A DNA stretch of 64,000 nucleotides from a virus: positions 23,454 to 87,453 of IMG/VR virus record IMGVR_UViG_3300037493_005286; one strand, given 5' to 3'. Under the pieces are notes generated by a model. It was not told where the DNA came from. It worked only from the letters and a program-made list of their open reading frames with translations, and ran no database searches. Both the position numbers and the translations under genes were made by a program. Shown here piece after piece: positions 48,121-59,041 of this stretch. The stretch's first letter is position 1, and the number at the start of each line of letters is the position of its first letter.

Positions 48121-50013
48121 TTATTCTAAAATTAAAGTATCTTCTGCATTAAATGCAGGTACTAGTTCATATCCAGGATCAATACTGGTTAACTGAGCTA
48201 GTTTTTGCTGTAATTCGTATATATGAGATAAGCTTCTATTTAACACGCCGTTAATATTCTTTTCATTTTCATTAACATAAAATACAGATTCATCGTAATC
48301 TGTAAATTGCGAAAAATCTAAATTATAGTTATAGTCTGTTAATGTTAAAATTCCTTGGTCGTCATACTTACCTGCAAATCTACCTACTAGATTATTTTTA
48401 AGAGTATATAAATCATGAACTACTTTATATATTTCCTTGTTAATAACAGTAGCTTGAATATACTCATCTCTAGAAAATGCTTTTGTACTAATACCGTAGT
48501 TAGGTAGGTTATTATACTTTAAAACACTCTTAATTGTGCTAGACTCCTTAAAGAAATATATTCTACCAGAAAGAAACATAATCATGTTATCTGTCCCGTC
48601 TTGCGCACCTGTAATATCGAAACCTGTATAATAGTGTATTTTTAATTTTGATAATAAATCAATATCTGTTACTTCACCATTCGATATATTTAAATTCCAG
48701 AAATAATCCGTAGTGTTGAAAGCTGTATATGTTGTATTCCACTTATTACTAAAATTACCTTTAGTGGTCGTACCACCTAAGAATATATTAGACGACTGAT
48801 ATCTACCTACAATTCCTGAAGGTCTATTTTTAAGCTTTTTATATACATTGTAATTTGTAGTGAGGTACCAGTAATTACTATCAGTCTGAGAAAAAGAGAT
48901 ATTAAGTATTTTTTCTCCATCGAGTAGCGATTCAGATAACGTATGTGTTTCCTCTAATATAAACGCCGAACTGTATATGTAGAGTTTAATATTATTAGAT
49001 TTATCCAAGGTAATAATATATAGCCTTTCAGCTAACGGGTCAAAATTAAACGTTTGAACTACCTCTCTTCTAAAGGAAATACCCTCAATTGCTTTAATAA
49101 AGTTTAATTCAATATCAAAAATCTTAACACTATATGTTCCAGAATCGTTAATAGCGATATACTTAGATGTACATGCTAGTTTTGTAGGTGTATTAAATTT
49201 AATTTTATTACTAACGCTAGCTGTACCACCAATTACCTCGACTAAATTACGTTGTTTTCTAAAAGCATTATCACTATCAATAATACCACCTATCTCATAC
49301 TTAAATACAACATTATTTTTTGAATCAGAAATAAATATATGAGTGTCGTTCTTGCAAATATCCGATAGATTGCCAAATTCTACATGATTTTCTTGCGTTT
49401 CAATATTTGTAGATATTTCAATTATAGAAGTGTTAAAAGTGTCAGATGTCAGTGTAATAAACTTAGTATCTGTTACGCAAAACATTACATAATTATCCAC
49501 CGTATTGGTTATTGTTGACGCTACAAAGCCTTTTATACGGCCCAGGTCAGCAAACTCTGTTGTAGCTTCAAAGTGAGGGTTAGCATAGCTTGTATTGGAG
49601 AAAGAACTTAGCTCGGTTGAATTGTTATCCGTGGCGCCAACATACCGAATATCTGATGTAGTTGGTAGATCGTTTTCAGTAAATAGAAGTCGAGAATAGG
49701 TGTATAAGTTATTTGTATGTAGCTTTAATAACTTATCTTTAAATAGGTCATATGTAAGATAGTCATTTGCAGCAATAAGAATGCTGTTATAGCTGTTAGG
49801 AAGTATGATATCATCACTAGCTAACCTATCAGTAAAGGAAGTAGATAGCTTTAAATCCGTACTAAACGTCTGTAGCGGTGATAACTCTATCAACGTGTTA
49901 TAAACATACGGTATACCTGATAATACCTGCACGTAGCCTGTATAATTAGAACCTGTTAACGTAAATTCATCACCCGATGTAAAGAATTTTTTATTTTCAC
50001 TGTAGTTTATCAT
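48121..50013 (-). CDS. Large virion protein with beta-propeller-like repeats
   Basis: The 630-residue protein is strand-rich. Segments such as FGNLSDICKNDTHIFISDSKNNVVFKYEI (about 213-241) resemble NHL/propeller blades, with later blades in LACTSKYIAINDSGTYSVKIFD and LYIITLDKSNNIKLYIYSS. The C-terminal part is a coiled-coil-like region with a terminal GYELVPAFNAEDTLILE. It overlaps the 1110-aa gene by 4 nt. I do not know a named family; tail or baseplate attachment is likely from position. Confidence 0.65.
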   Translation of the reverse strand: MINYSENKKFFTSGDEFTLTGSNYTGYVQVLSGIPYVYNTLIELSPLQTFSTDLKLSTSFTDRLASDDIILPNSYNSILIAANDYLTYDLFKDKLLKLHTNNLYTYSRLLFTENDLPTTSDIRYVGATDNNSTELSSFSNTSYANPHFEATTEFADLGRIKGFVASTITNTVDNYVMFCVTDTKFITLTSDTFNTSIIEISTNIETQENHVEFGNLSDICKNDTHIFISDSKNNVVFKYEIGGIIDSDNAFRKQRNLVEVIGGTASVSNKIKFNTPTKLACTSKYIAINDSGTYSVKIFDIELNFIKAIEGISFRREVVQTFNFDPLAERLYIITLDKSNNIKLYIYSSAFILEETHTLSESLLDGEKILNISFSQTDSNYWYLTTNYNVYKKLKNRPSGIVGRYQSSNIFLGGTTTKGNFSNKWNTTYTAFNTTDYFWNLNISNGEVTDIDLLSKLKIHYYTGFDITGAQDGTDNMIMFLSGRIYFFKESSTIKSVLKYNNLPNYGISTKAFSRDEYIQATVINKEIYKVVHDLYTLKNNLVGRFAGKYDDQGILTLTDYNYNLDFSQFTDYDESVFYVNENEKNINGVLNRSLSHIYELQQKLAQLTSIDPGYELVPAFNAEDTLILE

Positions 50014-53000
50014 TTATAATCTATGAATTTAATGTTATTAATAGTTACACCAACCGGTAATAAGGATTTAGCTTGAAGTAATATACTGTTACTTATGTTT
50101 TGCTTGAATAAATCGTTATCAATCTTAAGATTTTTAATACACACGTCGATGTTCTTACTAGAGCTAGCAGGTGAAAACTTAAATATACGCTGTATTTCCT
50201 CAATGTTATTACGTTGACCTGCAGGTATGGAGAGAGATATATCGTTTATTGTAGTATTATACATATTTAACGCTTGAATTTCTTCATCTTGTAGAGATCT
50301 ATCAAAAATAAACAGATTTTTAAGCTTTAAATTATCTGTAAAGTAATAACCTGGTTGTAATAAGTAATCAGCTAGAGTTATACCGTTTGTAAATCCTGTT
50401 GCGCCGACCCATATACCTTCTTTAAATACATTTCGTATTTTATACTTACCAGGTGTGATATTTTTATTAGAATATATACTACCATCTACAAAGAGTGTAA
50501 TATTACCTTGCATTGCATCAAATCTATATGTAAAGGTATGCTCACCAGGATCAATAACATCGAGATTAAATTCCGTTGTAACGTTTAATATATCCTCACT
50601 TGATAGATAATTGGTCAGTGTTAAATCAAACTTAATACTGTTAGTTGTATTAGTGGTGTTAATGTAATTAAAGTTAGTTTGGGTGTATCGCTTTTGCGAG
50701 GTACTAGAAAACGGTGTGAATCTACCTGTTAATCCAGTATTACTAATAGTTAGGGTATTATTAGTACTTTTTATAAAAATTAACTCAGAATTCTCTTTTT
50801 CTACTAATAGTGTTGTAAATCTATTTATTCCAGTACTAGTATACTCCTTAACGATATCGACATCGATAATCTTACATGCAGATAATGTACTATCTAAAGT
50901 TGGTATGCTCTGTGTACCAAGAAACACTCTATTAGGTGAATACTTATTAATTTGCTGCTTATATGCGACAATAACATTATTATTTTCGTCTAAATTAAAA
51001 TCCGTAATAAAGCTACGAGCAGTTAAAAAGACAACGGCTTTATTTTCGTTAAGCTTGTGTTGTACTAAGTGTCTATTCTGTACGACGTAATATACAATAG
51101 TACTATCACTCCTTTCAAATCTAACCTTATCTCCAGGTACGCGGTATAATACATCATTATACCTTAAAATGCTATTTGCATACTTTAACTGTGATTGTGT
51201 TGGAACGGCTAGAGTGTAAGTAGGTAGTATTGTTGCATAGACAGAAGTATATGCTAGGTTATTTTTAATAACCTCAATGCAATTACCATCACGGTCGAGT
51301 AAAAAGGTTATTTTTGTATCTTCTTGTAAGAAATTTCTATAACCTACAATACTAGGTATAATTTCCATCTTAATTTTGTTACCTGCAGCTGTCAACTTAT
51401 ATACATATCCGTCATTACATATAACAAAAAAGTCTTTTAGCGGTTGACCAGCAATAACATCCTTAATAGGTCTATCCAACACCGTCTGTCCAATAAGAAC
51501 GTAGTCTGTGTTATAGGTATACAGTATGTTGTCTTGAAAGGTGTAAATAAACGGTGTAATAACCTTATCATTACATACACTTAATCCACTTTCTGTCTTG
51601 TTACCTAGTAGTTGATAACCATAACTTACTGATGGGTCAACAAAAGCTTTAAACGAAATAGTAAATTGACCGTCACTGTATAGTGTATTTTCTACTCTAT
51701 AGAAATTGTACTTTGTTTTATCATATTCAATTTCTGTACTATAATAATCGAATATGTTATTCTTAATGTCGTAGTAATTTGTAAAGCCTGTTACTAATGG
51801 CACTAAACTAGAAACAACATTATTAATATCATTAGGTCCTGTGCGTTGATAAACATATTTGGTGTTTGGCTCAAGCATTAAGTCGCTTACTTTATCAAAA
51901 ACAAAGCCCTGTTTACTAGTTATACTGTAATCTGTTGAACTAGTGTCAATATAATCTAAAAATGACGGGTTATAAGCAGCGCTACTCGATAATGCACGCT
52001 TTTTTGTAATTAGTTCAGGGTAATAATACCTATCTACCCATACACCTGGGGTAGTTGGAGTATCCATATAAAACCATGTACATAAATACCTACCGTTATT
52101 ATATACTGTTGTGTTTTTCTGTTCTTTATAGACTTTATCAGCTAACGTAGGTGATACTGCACCGAATGCACCGTTACTTGCAAATGCTGTGTCATTAACG
52201 TTTAACTTATCAAACGGATACATACTACCAGGTGTTGTAAACGTTATACTACTATCTGGTTTTACTGTAATATCCTTATCGAAGAATACATAATTAAGTG
52301 TTATCTTAGTATCACCTAATTCTTGATTATTACCTGTATTGAGTGTTGTGTACTCTCTAAAGTCACCTTCAGGTATATAGGTTGACTTTGTATACATGTT
52401 TGTTCCACGTTTAATACGACCTGATTCGGAACGTATATTGTTTAACGTTAAGTAATTGAGATTAACTGTATCATTAATTTCGTTATAGTTAGTATGAAAC
52501 AAATACTGCGTAGGTATATCATAATTACTTTTAGCAGAATTAGCTTTAAGTGTATTAAGATTATTAATATCGTAACTAATCCAACTTGTAGCAGATTTAG
52601 GATTAAGATATAAGTTATTATAGTAAATTTGTATTGTAGTTAGAGCTGTACTAACTCCTGTTAGCTCAGATACCTGTGTCAACTGCAATGCATCAAGATT
52701 GTCGGATATACGTAATGCGTAAATGTTAGATGTTACGCAGTCTTTTTTAAATAGCTGTAAATACCCATCTAAACTTAAACTATATCGGAAAACATCGCTA
52801 GTCTCAGCCGATACACTAGTAATATCACTACTGTATTGAGCAAATAGTAGGTTACTAGCTGAAGCACTAACAACATTAAGAAAGTAATCCTTAATACCGT
52901 CATTATGTTTTACTCTAGCATATTGCTCATCAATAAACTCTATCTCAAAGTACAAGTTATTCGTAGTAATAGCACCAGTTAGTGGTATAACGCCCTGTGG

Positions 53001-53342
53001 TCTTACTGCAGGTGTATTGGTAGTATCTTCAAAAATGTAAAGATGTCTTTCATTTGTACTAGCAGCAAGAGTATTGAAGATTAGAGGCGTTGTTAAGGTT
53101 GTAACCTTATTACTCTGAATATTAATTTGTATTAAATCGCCAATTCTTTGCTTTGTAGTAAGATAATGCGATGTATAGTTATTAATAGTTGTGCTATTAA
53201 TATTTTTTAATGCAGCAATTTCATTAAACGTAAATCCATGATCATAACTAGCGGTTTGCTGTGTATAGGTATAACTATGATCACTATAGATTGCTTGTGG
53301 CGTAGCTATAGAAGAAACACTTTGTATTGATAATGCCGTCAC
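50010..53342 (-). CDS. Very large tail protein with propeller-like and LamG-like regions
   Basis: The 1110-residue protein starts at GTG (53342), six bases after GATAAATA. It contains repeated Asn/Tyr/Thr-rich strands. One blade-like region has YGYQLLGNKTESGLSVCNDKV and a second has DFFVICNDGYVYKLTAAGNKI. Near residues 930-1000, DPGEHTFTYRFDAMQGNITLF and VDGSIYSNKNI resemble a LamG/concanavalin domain, followed by DEEIQALNMYNT. It probably forms a long fibre or tip structure. No catalytic motif was seen. Confidence 0.68.
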   Translation of the reverse strand: MTALSIQSVSSIATPQAIYSDHSYTYTQQTASYDHGFTFNEIAALKNINSTTINNYTSHYLTTKQRIGDLIQINIQSNKVTTLTTPLIFNTLAASTNERHLYIFEDTTNTPAVRPQGVIPLTGAITTNNLYFEIEFIDEQYARVKHNDGIKDYFLNVVSASASNLLFAQYSSDITSVSAETSDVFRYSLSLDGYLQLFKKDCVTSNIYALRISDNLDALQLTQVSELTGVSTALTTIQIYYNNLYLNPKSATSWISYDINNLNTLKANSAKSNYDIPTQYLFHTNYNEINDTVNLNYLTLNNIRSESGRIKRGTNMYTKSTYIPEGDFREYTTLNTGNNQELGDTKITLNYVFFDKDITVKPDSSITFTTPGSMYPFDKLNVNDTAFASNGAFGAVSPTLADKVYKEQKNTTVYNNGRYLCTWFYMDTPTTPGVWVDRYYYPELITKKRALSSSAAYNPSFLDYIDTSSTDYSITSKQGFVFDKVSDLMLEPNTKYVYQRTGPNDINNVVSSLVPLVTGFTNYYDIKNNIFDYYSTEIEYDKTKYNFYRVENTLYSDGQFTISFKAFVDPSVSYGYQLLGNKTESGLSVCNDKVITPFIYTFQDNILYTYNTDYVLIGQTVLDRPIKDVIAGQPLKDFFVICNDGYVYKLTAAGNKIKMEIIPSIVGYRNFLQEDTKITFLLDRDGNCIEVIKNNLAYTSVYATILPTYTLAVPTQSQLKYANSILRYNDVLYRVPGDKVRFERSDSTIVYYVVQNRHLVQHKLNENKAVVFLTARSFITDFNLDENNNVIVAYKQQINKYSPNRVFLGTQSIPTLDSTLSACKIIDVDIVKEYTSTGINRFTTLLVEKENSELIFIKSTNNTLTISNTGLTGRFTPFSSTSQKRYTQTNFNYINTTNTTNSIKFDLTLTNYLSSEDILNVTTEFNLDVIDPGEHTFTYRFDAMQGNITLFVDGSIYSNKNITPGKYKIRNVFKEGIWVGATGFTNGITLADYLLQPGYYFTDNLKLKNLFIFDRSLQDEEIQALNMYNTTINDISLSIPAGQRNNIEEIQRIFKFSPASSSKNIDVCIKNLKIDNDLFKQNISNSILLQAKSLLPVGVTINNIKFIDYK

Positions 53343-53348
53343 TACTAA

Positions 53349-53356
53349 TATTTATC
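53349..53356 (-). promoter_or_regulatory. Late promoter (GATAAATA)
   Basis: GATAAATA with 6 nt (TTAGTA) before the GTG at 53342. Confidence 0.65.
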
Positions 53357-53412
53357 TCATATCTCTCGTTTTAATACATAATATAAAAATCGAACGATAT
53401 AGTATACATGTA

Positions 53413-53754
53413 TTATATATTAATAACTTCTTCGATATTAGGTACTGTGGCAGGTGAGTTTAATTCAGCCAACGTATTACCTACATCGTCTATTCCCTCT
53501 GAGGTAATTTCATACACTATGTCATCCGGCATTACAATGTTAGTTGTTATATTTTCATACACTAGCTCATTATCTATAGTATGCTGTTCACACTCTTCTT
53601 GAGAACCAACAAATAAATTTACTGAAGTAGATATTGGAGCTTCTAATCTTGAAAATACAGCAATTATTTTATTATCTGTATATACTAAGCACCATAATCC
53701 AGTATGAGTTTCATCTGTAAATGACCAGCCATTTTCTTGTTTTTCTATAATCAT
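53413..53754 (-). CDS. Hypothetical small protein, 113 aa
   Basis: The protein has a beta-rich N-terminus (GWSFTDETHTGLWCLVYTDNKIIAVFS), a Cys pair region (SQEECEQHT) and an acidic Glu/Asn-rich C-terminal half. It starts 1 nt after the stop of the PATR-containing protein, so it belongs to the same leftward unit. A role as chaperone or cap for the adjacent fibres is possible but unproven. Confidence 0.6.
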   Translation of the reverse strand: MIIEKQENGWSFTDETHTGLWCLVYTDNKIIAVFSRLEAPISTSVNLFVGSQEECEQHTIDNELVYENITTNIVMPDDIVYEITSEGIDDVGNTLAELNSPATVPNIEEVINI

Positions 53755-53755
53755 A

Positions 53756-56101
53756 TTATGCGGTTATTGTTAATGTTGAATTCGTGGAATTATAACTACC
53801 TGTACGACCAAATGCATTTACAAGCGTTACAGGTGAATAGGTCTGAACTGTCCTACCTGTAAAAAATTGATACGTCTGTACACCCACAGGCGGTGGAGTT
53901 GAAAAGGTAACTGTTAGTAATGTAGGTGTAAATACCGCAGAGGCTATACCTTGTGTTACTACTATGGCTCCAGCATTTATACTTGTAGAGCCGCTATATG
54001 TATTATTATTTGCAGTAAGTGTTAGCGTTCCAGTACCAATCTTGACTGCTGATAAAGAACCTGCTGTATTTTTAATTATACCAGAGAATATACTTGATGT
54101 ATCGTTATCACCAATAGTTAAAGTAGGGTTACCGGTTCCACCATCAATTATACCCGCTCCAAAAAGACCGTTAATAGTTTCATTGAACCCGTTCATATTG
54201 AATGTACCGCTAAGCGCATTTAAATTACTTTTATTTACACCGCTTGGTATTTGATTACTTGCGCCGAGTTTTAAGGTAGCTTTACCAGTACCGTAAATAG
54301 TTGTATTACCGCTATAATCATTCGTATTGGTACCTGTGTTAGCCAATGTAAGTGTAAGTGAACCTGTAGCGGTAGTCGTTGCGGATAGCGACACAACGCG
54401 TATTCCGTAATTACCTTTAATAGCGCCGGTTACAGTAGCAGTGCGTCCTGATACATTATTAGCACTAAATATTGCATCAGCCTGATTAGCGCTAATTGTT
54501 CCAGCTAATGTACTTTCCTCACTTTCTATTCTCAAAGCACCGATGAATGTATTATCTCCAGATAGACTATTTACAACTATATCATAATTAAAGATTGATG
54601 TACCACCAAAGTAAAGTTGTGATCTATCAGTAGTATTTGCACCTACTGTAACCGGTCCAGTACCAAATATACCGTTAGTTATTGCACCCGGTGAACCACT
54701 TCCATACGTGGCCGTGCTTAATAAAAGTCGTGTTATTGCTGCACCAGTACCTTTTCCTAATGTTGTTCCACCATTATATGTATTGCTAGTATTGGTTAAA
54801 ATGGTATCACCTTGCGTACCGCCATATAATTGAACAGCTAAATTACCAGTAATTAACTGAGCTGCAGAAGCTGCAGTTGAAGCTGTACCCATAGCTACAC
54901 CTAGAGTTAATTCGGCACCTGTAGTACTAGTATTTGTGATAATACCAGTAGCGGTATCACTAGCAAACCCCTTTATAGTATTGTTATAGCCATTTAAGTC
55001 TAGTGTCGTTCCTGCTAGCACACTACATGCACTACTAATGCTCAATCCTTTAGTACTTCCTGCTTTAAGCGTACCTGCACTTATTGTAGTATTACCTGTG
55101 TATGTATTTGTACCTGAAAGAGTTAGTGTATTTAATCCGGTTTTAATTAGTGAATTAGTACCTGATATAGCACCAGCTAATGTAATATCACCGTTAGCGC
55201 TATTTACCAATATCCCACCAGTACCTGATAAAGAGATGTTATTTGCTATTGTTTGTAAATTAGTTGAATTGTTTACAATACCTCCAGAGTAGTATAATGT
55301 AAAGCTATTGCCTGATAGTTTATAGACACCTGCATCGTTATTAAAAGCTATACTTTTATAAGGTATACCTGCTACTAAGTCGTTAAAAGGAGCCAATCTA
55401 TTAGAAATTCCAAAAGATATATTAGTACTAGATAATGGAGATCTACCTACATTCCAATTATTACCTGTACTCCAATTATTATTAGATCCAAATCCTACCC
55501 ATACGCTATCCAAGGTTATACTATAGAGTGGTATACATATACCGTTGTAATTTGTATTATCAAACGTCTGCGATGTATCATTACGTAATACGGATATATA
55601 CGTTTGATCGTTACTACCTTCAAAATTAATAATCGTGTTATTAGACGATGTAGGTGTAATCTGTGTATTTAGTATATCTAAATTAGCAATATCATCATAA
55701 AACGACCCCTTAAAGATGTTTAATGGTTGGTATATATATACTGTTTTACCATTCTTAAATGTTATTAAAAATTGAGATGTTAATGGGTAGTTATAACTCG
55801 TTGTATTATTACTAAAGACATGATCGTAATGTGCAAATAAGGTTCCAGCTAATTCACCGTATATAACTTCATTTAATATACTCTGTGTTTTGTAGTTATA
55901 TGCTAACGGTCTGAAGAAATTAGTTTTTGTAGTTGTATCACCCCACAATACCTCAAGCTTGACAGCAGGGTTAAATATATCTTCAAATCCACTTAATACA
56001 AACCTAACAGATGTTACACCTTTAATATTAATTGAAGGTTTTCGAATTACTGTACTTATCGTAGGTGCCGATAGACTATATTGAATGGTTGTACTTTTCA
56101 T
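53756..56101 (-). CDS. Tail protein carrying autotransporter-associated beta-strand repeats
   Basis: The 781-residue protein has an N-terminal phage-like part (about 1-195). From about 198 the sequence is VWVGFGSNNNWSTGNNWNVG, then LSGTGGILVNSANGDITLAG, TLTLSGTNTYTGNTTISAGT, TLTLANTGTNTNDYSGNTTI and, near the end, TLTLTANNNTYSGSTSINAG. These are successive beta-helix turns of the type found in surface autotransporters of Verrucomicrobiota and Planctomycetota. No autotransporter barrel or signal peptide is present, so the repeats serve as a fibre shaft. It overlaps the 970-aa gene by 4 nt. Confidence 0.82.
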   Translation of the reverse strand: MKSTTIQYSLSAPTISTVIRKPSINIKGVTSVRFVLSGFEDIFNPAVKLEVLWGDTTTKTNFFRPLAYNYKTQSILNEVIYGELAGTLFAHYDHVFSNNTTSYNYPLTSQFLITFKNGKTVYIYQPLNIFKGSFYDDIANLDILNTQITPTSSNNTIINFEGSNDQTYISVLRNDTSQTFDNTNYNGICIPLYSITLDSVWVGFGSNNNWSTGNNWNVGRSPLSSTNISFGISNRLAPFNDLVAGIPYKSIAFNNDAGVYKLSGNSFTLYYSGGIVNNSTNLQTIANNISLSGTGGILVNSANGDITLAGAISGTNSLIKTGLNTLTLSGTNTYTGNTTISAGTLKAGSTKGLSISSACSVLAGTTLDLNGYNNTIKGFASDTATGIITNTSTTGAELTLGVAMGTASTAASAAQLITGNLAVQLYGGTQGDTILTNTSNTYNGGTTLGKGTGAAITRLLLSTATYGSGSPGAITNGIFGTGPVTVGANTTDRSQLYFGGTSIFNYDIVVNSLSGDNTFIGALRIESEESTLAGTISANQADAIFSANNVSGRTATVTGAIKGNYGIRVVSLSATTTATGSLTLTLANTGTNTNDYSGNTTIYGTGKATLKLGASNQIPSGVNKSNLNALSGTFNMNGFNETINGLFGAGIIDGGTGNPTLTIGDNDTSSIFSGIIKNTAGSLSAVKIGTGTLTLTANNNTYSGSTSINAGAIVVTQGIASAVFTPTLLTVTFSTPPPVGVQTYQFFTGRTVQTYSPVTLVNAFGRTGSYNSTNSTLTITA

Positions 56102-59010
56102 ATTATTAAGCTACCCGAAGCGGTAGTATACGTTGTGCCTTGTATTTGGTTAATTGATGTAAACTGATTTGTTGAAAAGTCTGTTGTTCTAATACTTTTA
56201 TTATGCTTGAAGTATTTACTATCAGTAAAGTTAACGACTCCCGCAACGTCAATATTAAAGGTAAAGTCAAATAGATGGAACAGATTGTTATTATCAGTAC
56301 CTGTATATGTTAATTTATACACATCATTTAAAGAATTATACGTAATAACCGGATTATTAATCTTAACTAGGCTGAAGTTGTAGTTATTTGTAAAGTATGA
56401 CTGTAGTGTAAATAGACCTGAAAGTGCACTAGCTTGATTCTTGAGCGGGAATACCTGTTTACTTATAAAGTCAGTAGTGCTATACTGGTATATTGTAGGT
56501 ATAAACACCTGGTTATTACCAACAGACGAACTTAATAAAGATACCGTACAGAAAGTAATCTTTTTATCTACCTCATTAAAGAATCTATTAGAGAACTTTT
56601 CAACCGCTGAGCTAGAAGCTCTAGTAACGTATGTATTTTTGGTATTAGGTGAGAAGAATTCACCGCCTTCATAGCGAATTTTATCAAAAACAACATAACT
56701 CGGTGTCTCAATACATATGACATCGTAGAATACCTCTAAATTGACAGGTGAGCTATAAACCTCCGATTTAACACTGTTAGAATACTTGGAGAATATCGGA
56801 TATAGCATAGATGAAATACCATACGAGGTAGTTAAGGTTTGATTTTTAACATAAATCTGACCTTGCAACCTATCTTTATATTTTTGTGCATTGTGAGTAT
56901 TATTACCTGTTAGCGTTGATAATACCGTAGCGCAATCTGGATCAACCCCTTCAAAATACCGTACATTATCCCGATAATTCATATCCTGCGCAAGCTCATA
57001 GTTAAAGGCAAAGAACCCACAGTCGTAATTTTGCGCTGCAGCTGAACTTAACGGAACATTTAATGTAAAATCTGCTGGTAAGGCTAATGTGCCACGAGTA
57101 AGTGGATTTACCGATGATATACCCCCGTCAACAAGCTCAGAATAGTAATATAAAGAATTTGCAGGCCATGTATTCAGGTCACCCTTTATAGGATCAGGTA
57201 ATGCTGTGTCATTAATGCTCTTAAACCCGTTACAGTCTCTATACTTAGCATATCTACAAGTACTATTTGCATTTTCTTGCTGTATTAACTCCGTATACGG
57301 TAAGAACTCCCTAAAATAGAGTGTCAGGGGTGATTGACCGTTATAGTCGAATGAAGATAGGGTGGAGCTAAACTCATCAACTACTGTATGTGTAGATAAT
57401 CCTGATCTGATTGTTATACCGTCAACACCTTCAGCACTATAGTCGAAATTATAACCTTCATAGTAATCATAAAAAACGTGACCATCTAAGAGTAGGTTAA
57501 GAACATTGTTGCTATTTAACGTTTCACGAGTTTTAAACGTTTCACCGAATTTATCTTTAAATAATGCGTATTCATTACCGTAGATATCGTATTGTATGCG
57601 TGTAATGAACCCTTCATTATACAAATCACTGAAATTTAAATCAATTCCGTTTTGTAGCTTGTTTCTATCTTGTTGTGTTGAGTAATAAGGTATAAATGAC
57701 TGTTCATCAGGTAAACCTGATGGATCTCCCCATGCTATACCACTGGATTGTGACTTTATTTCAGGTAGATAGTCATATATGTAAACTAATGGGTAATCTG
57801 CCTGATTATTTGCTAGTACATTACCATATATACTAGGATCCGGGTAAACATAAATCTTATTAAGGTCTAATTTATTAGAATCAACAACATATGTAAACTT
57901 ATTGGCATTTAATTGAAAAATACCTTGATTGTCTGGTTTAAAGAATAGTCCTAAATTACGTAATAGCTTACTTTGACCTGATTGAACTGCAGCTATATTA
58001 GCAGCTTGTAAGTTAGGGATATTCTTTGTAGGTGACTCTGATTTTACAAGTATACCTGAAACAGGTGACCCTGAAGTTGTGTCAATATAGTGTAAATCAA
58101 CACCTATAAACTTTTCCAGTAACCGCTTTTTAAGAGCTGATATCTCATCTGTAGATAATCCGCATTTTGGTTCACTCTGCGCGAATGTTAAAGGGTTGTT
58201 TGGTTCGCAAATTGGGTCAAACTGAAGTGATACATTAGCTATAAGTGGTATTTCAAGTAAGTAAGAAATATTTCCGAATAATTGAGTATAGCTATTACCA
58301 AAGAACAACTCTATATCGATAGGGTTAATATTAGCATCGTAGTACGTCTTACGAATAGCATCAACATCCTCTAAATCAGCTTTATTAACATCTTCCGGTA
58401 TATCGAAATAATTACCATAGATGTCTACATACTCCTCAACGTCAATCTTTAAGTTCTGAGCAATAGAAGAGAGTGTAACACCTAACGTATAGTATTGTGG
58501 GTCATCTTGTGCACCAAAAATATTCTTATATATGTTTTCGAATAACGCCTTTTCAACACTTAAATTTGTACCTTTGGATTTGTTCTTATCTATTGTATAC
58601 TTTGCATCATCACGAACACCTTTGTAGAAAATAACAATTTGTCTAATCTTATCAACAAAGAACGGCATAGCCACGTCAAGATCAACAGGATCGGTAAAGT
58701 CAAGTTTAGAGAGGAATTTCTTTTCTTGTGTAGTTGTATATGTTAATACAATCTCTTTAAGAAAGTCTATATAAAATCCTACAAAAGATACTTGTGTAGT
58801 GGTAGATACACTATTTTTTACCTCTGTCCATTTTTGTAAGTAAGTAATATAAAATTGATTATAATCTTCTGGGGTATAATCAACTTTTGTAGCGTTAATA
58901 AACTCTAAAAAGGAATATGGCTTTATATTATCCTTAGTATTAGTAGTTGTATCTGAGCTTGTAATTGAATTACTAACAGCTCCAGTACTATATGTTGTAA
59001 TTACTGGCAT
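56098..59010 (-). CDS. Large virion/baseplate-associated protein, 970 aa
   Basis: The N-terminal 260 residues are helical and charged (FLEFINATKVDYTPEDYNQF, VGFYIDFLKEIVLTYTTTQ, ALFENIYKNIF), and the rest is beta-rich with several possible Ig-like turns. A cysteine pair occurs at CEPNN and CGLSTDE. I recall similar long proteins next to fibre genes in T4-like marine phages, but I cannot name it. It could anchor fibres to the baseplate. It starts at an ATG with an ATTAAATA late promoter 6 nt upstream. Confidence 0.65.
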   Translation of the reverse strand: MPVITTYSTGAVSNSITSSDTTTNTKDNIKPYSFLEFINATKVDYTPEDYNQFYITYLQKWTEVKNSVSTTTQVSFVGFYIDFLKEIVLTYTTTQEKKFLSKLDFTDPVDLDVAMPFFVDKIRQIVIFYKGVRDDAKYTIDKNKSKGTNLSVEKALFENIYKNIFGAQDDPQYYTLGVTLSSIAQNLKIDVEEYVDIYGNYFDIPEDVNKADLEDVDAIRKTYYDANINPIDIELFFGNSYTQLFGNISYLLEIPLIANVSLQFDPICEPNNPLTFAQSEPKCGLSTDEISALKKRLLEKFIGVDLHYIDTTSGSPVSGILVKSESPTKNIPNLQAANIAAVQSGQSKLLRNLGLFFKPDNQGIFQLNANKFTYVVDSNKLDLNKIYVYPDPSIYGNVLANNQADYPLVYIYDYLPEIKSQSSGIAWGDPSGLPDEQSFIPYYSTQQDRNKLQNGIDLNFSDLYNEGFITRIQYDIYGNEYALFKDKFGETFKTRETLNSNNVLNLLLDGHVFYDYYEGYNFDYSAEGVDGITIRSGLSTHTVVDEFSSTLSSFDYNGQSPLTLYFREFLPYTELIQQENANSTCRYAKYRDCNGFKSINDTALPDPIKGDLNTWPANSLYYYSELVDGGISSVNPLTRGTLALPADFTLNVPLSSAAAQNYDCGFFAFNYELAQDMNYRDNVRYFEGVDPDCATVLSTLTGNNTHNAQKYKDRLQGQIYVKNQTLTTSYGISSMLYPIFSKYSNSVKSEVYSSPVNLEVFYDVICIETPSYVVFDKIRYEGGEFFSPNTKNTYVTRASSSAVEKFSNRFFNEVDKKITFCTVSLLSSSVGNNQVFIPTIYQYSTTDFISKQVFPLKNQASALSGLFTLQSYFTNNYNFSLVKINNPVITYNSLNDVYKLTYTGTDNNNLFHLFDFTFNIDVAGVVNFTDSKYFKHNKSIRTTDFSTNQFTSINQIQGTTYTTASGSLII

Positions 59011-59016
59011 TGATAA

Positions 59017-59024
59017 TATTTAAT
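59017..59024 (-). promoter_or_regulatory. Late promoter (ATTAAATA)
   Basis: ATTAAATA with 6 nt (TTATCA) before the ATG at 59010. It is paired with the divergent motif at 59042-59049. Confidence 0.7.
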
Positions 59025-59041
59025 AAAAATACTGAGTTTTG

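Noticed and set aside
53756-56101. A bacterial autotransporter gene or host contamination
   Set aside because: It is fused to a phage-like N-terminus, lacks signal peptide and barrel, and is coupled by overlap to adjacent virion genes.
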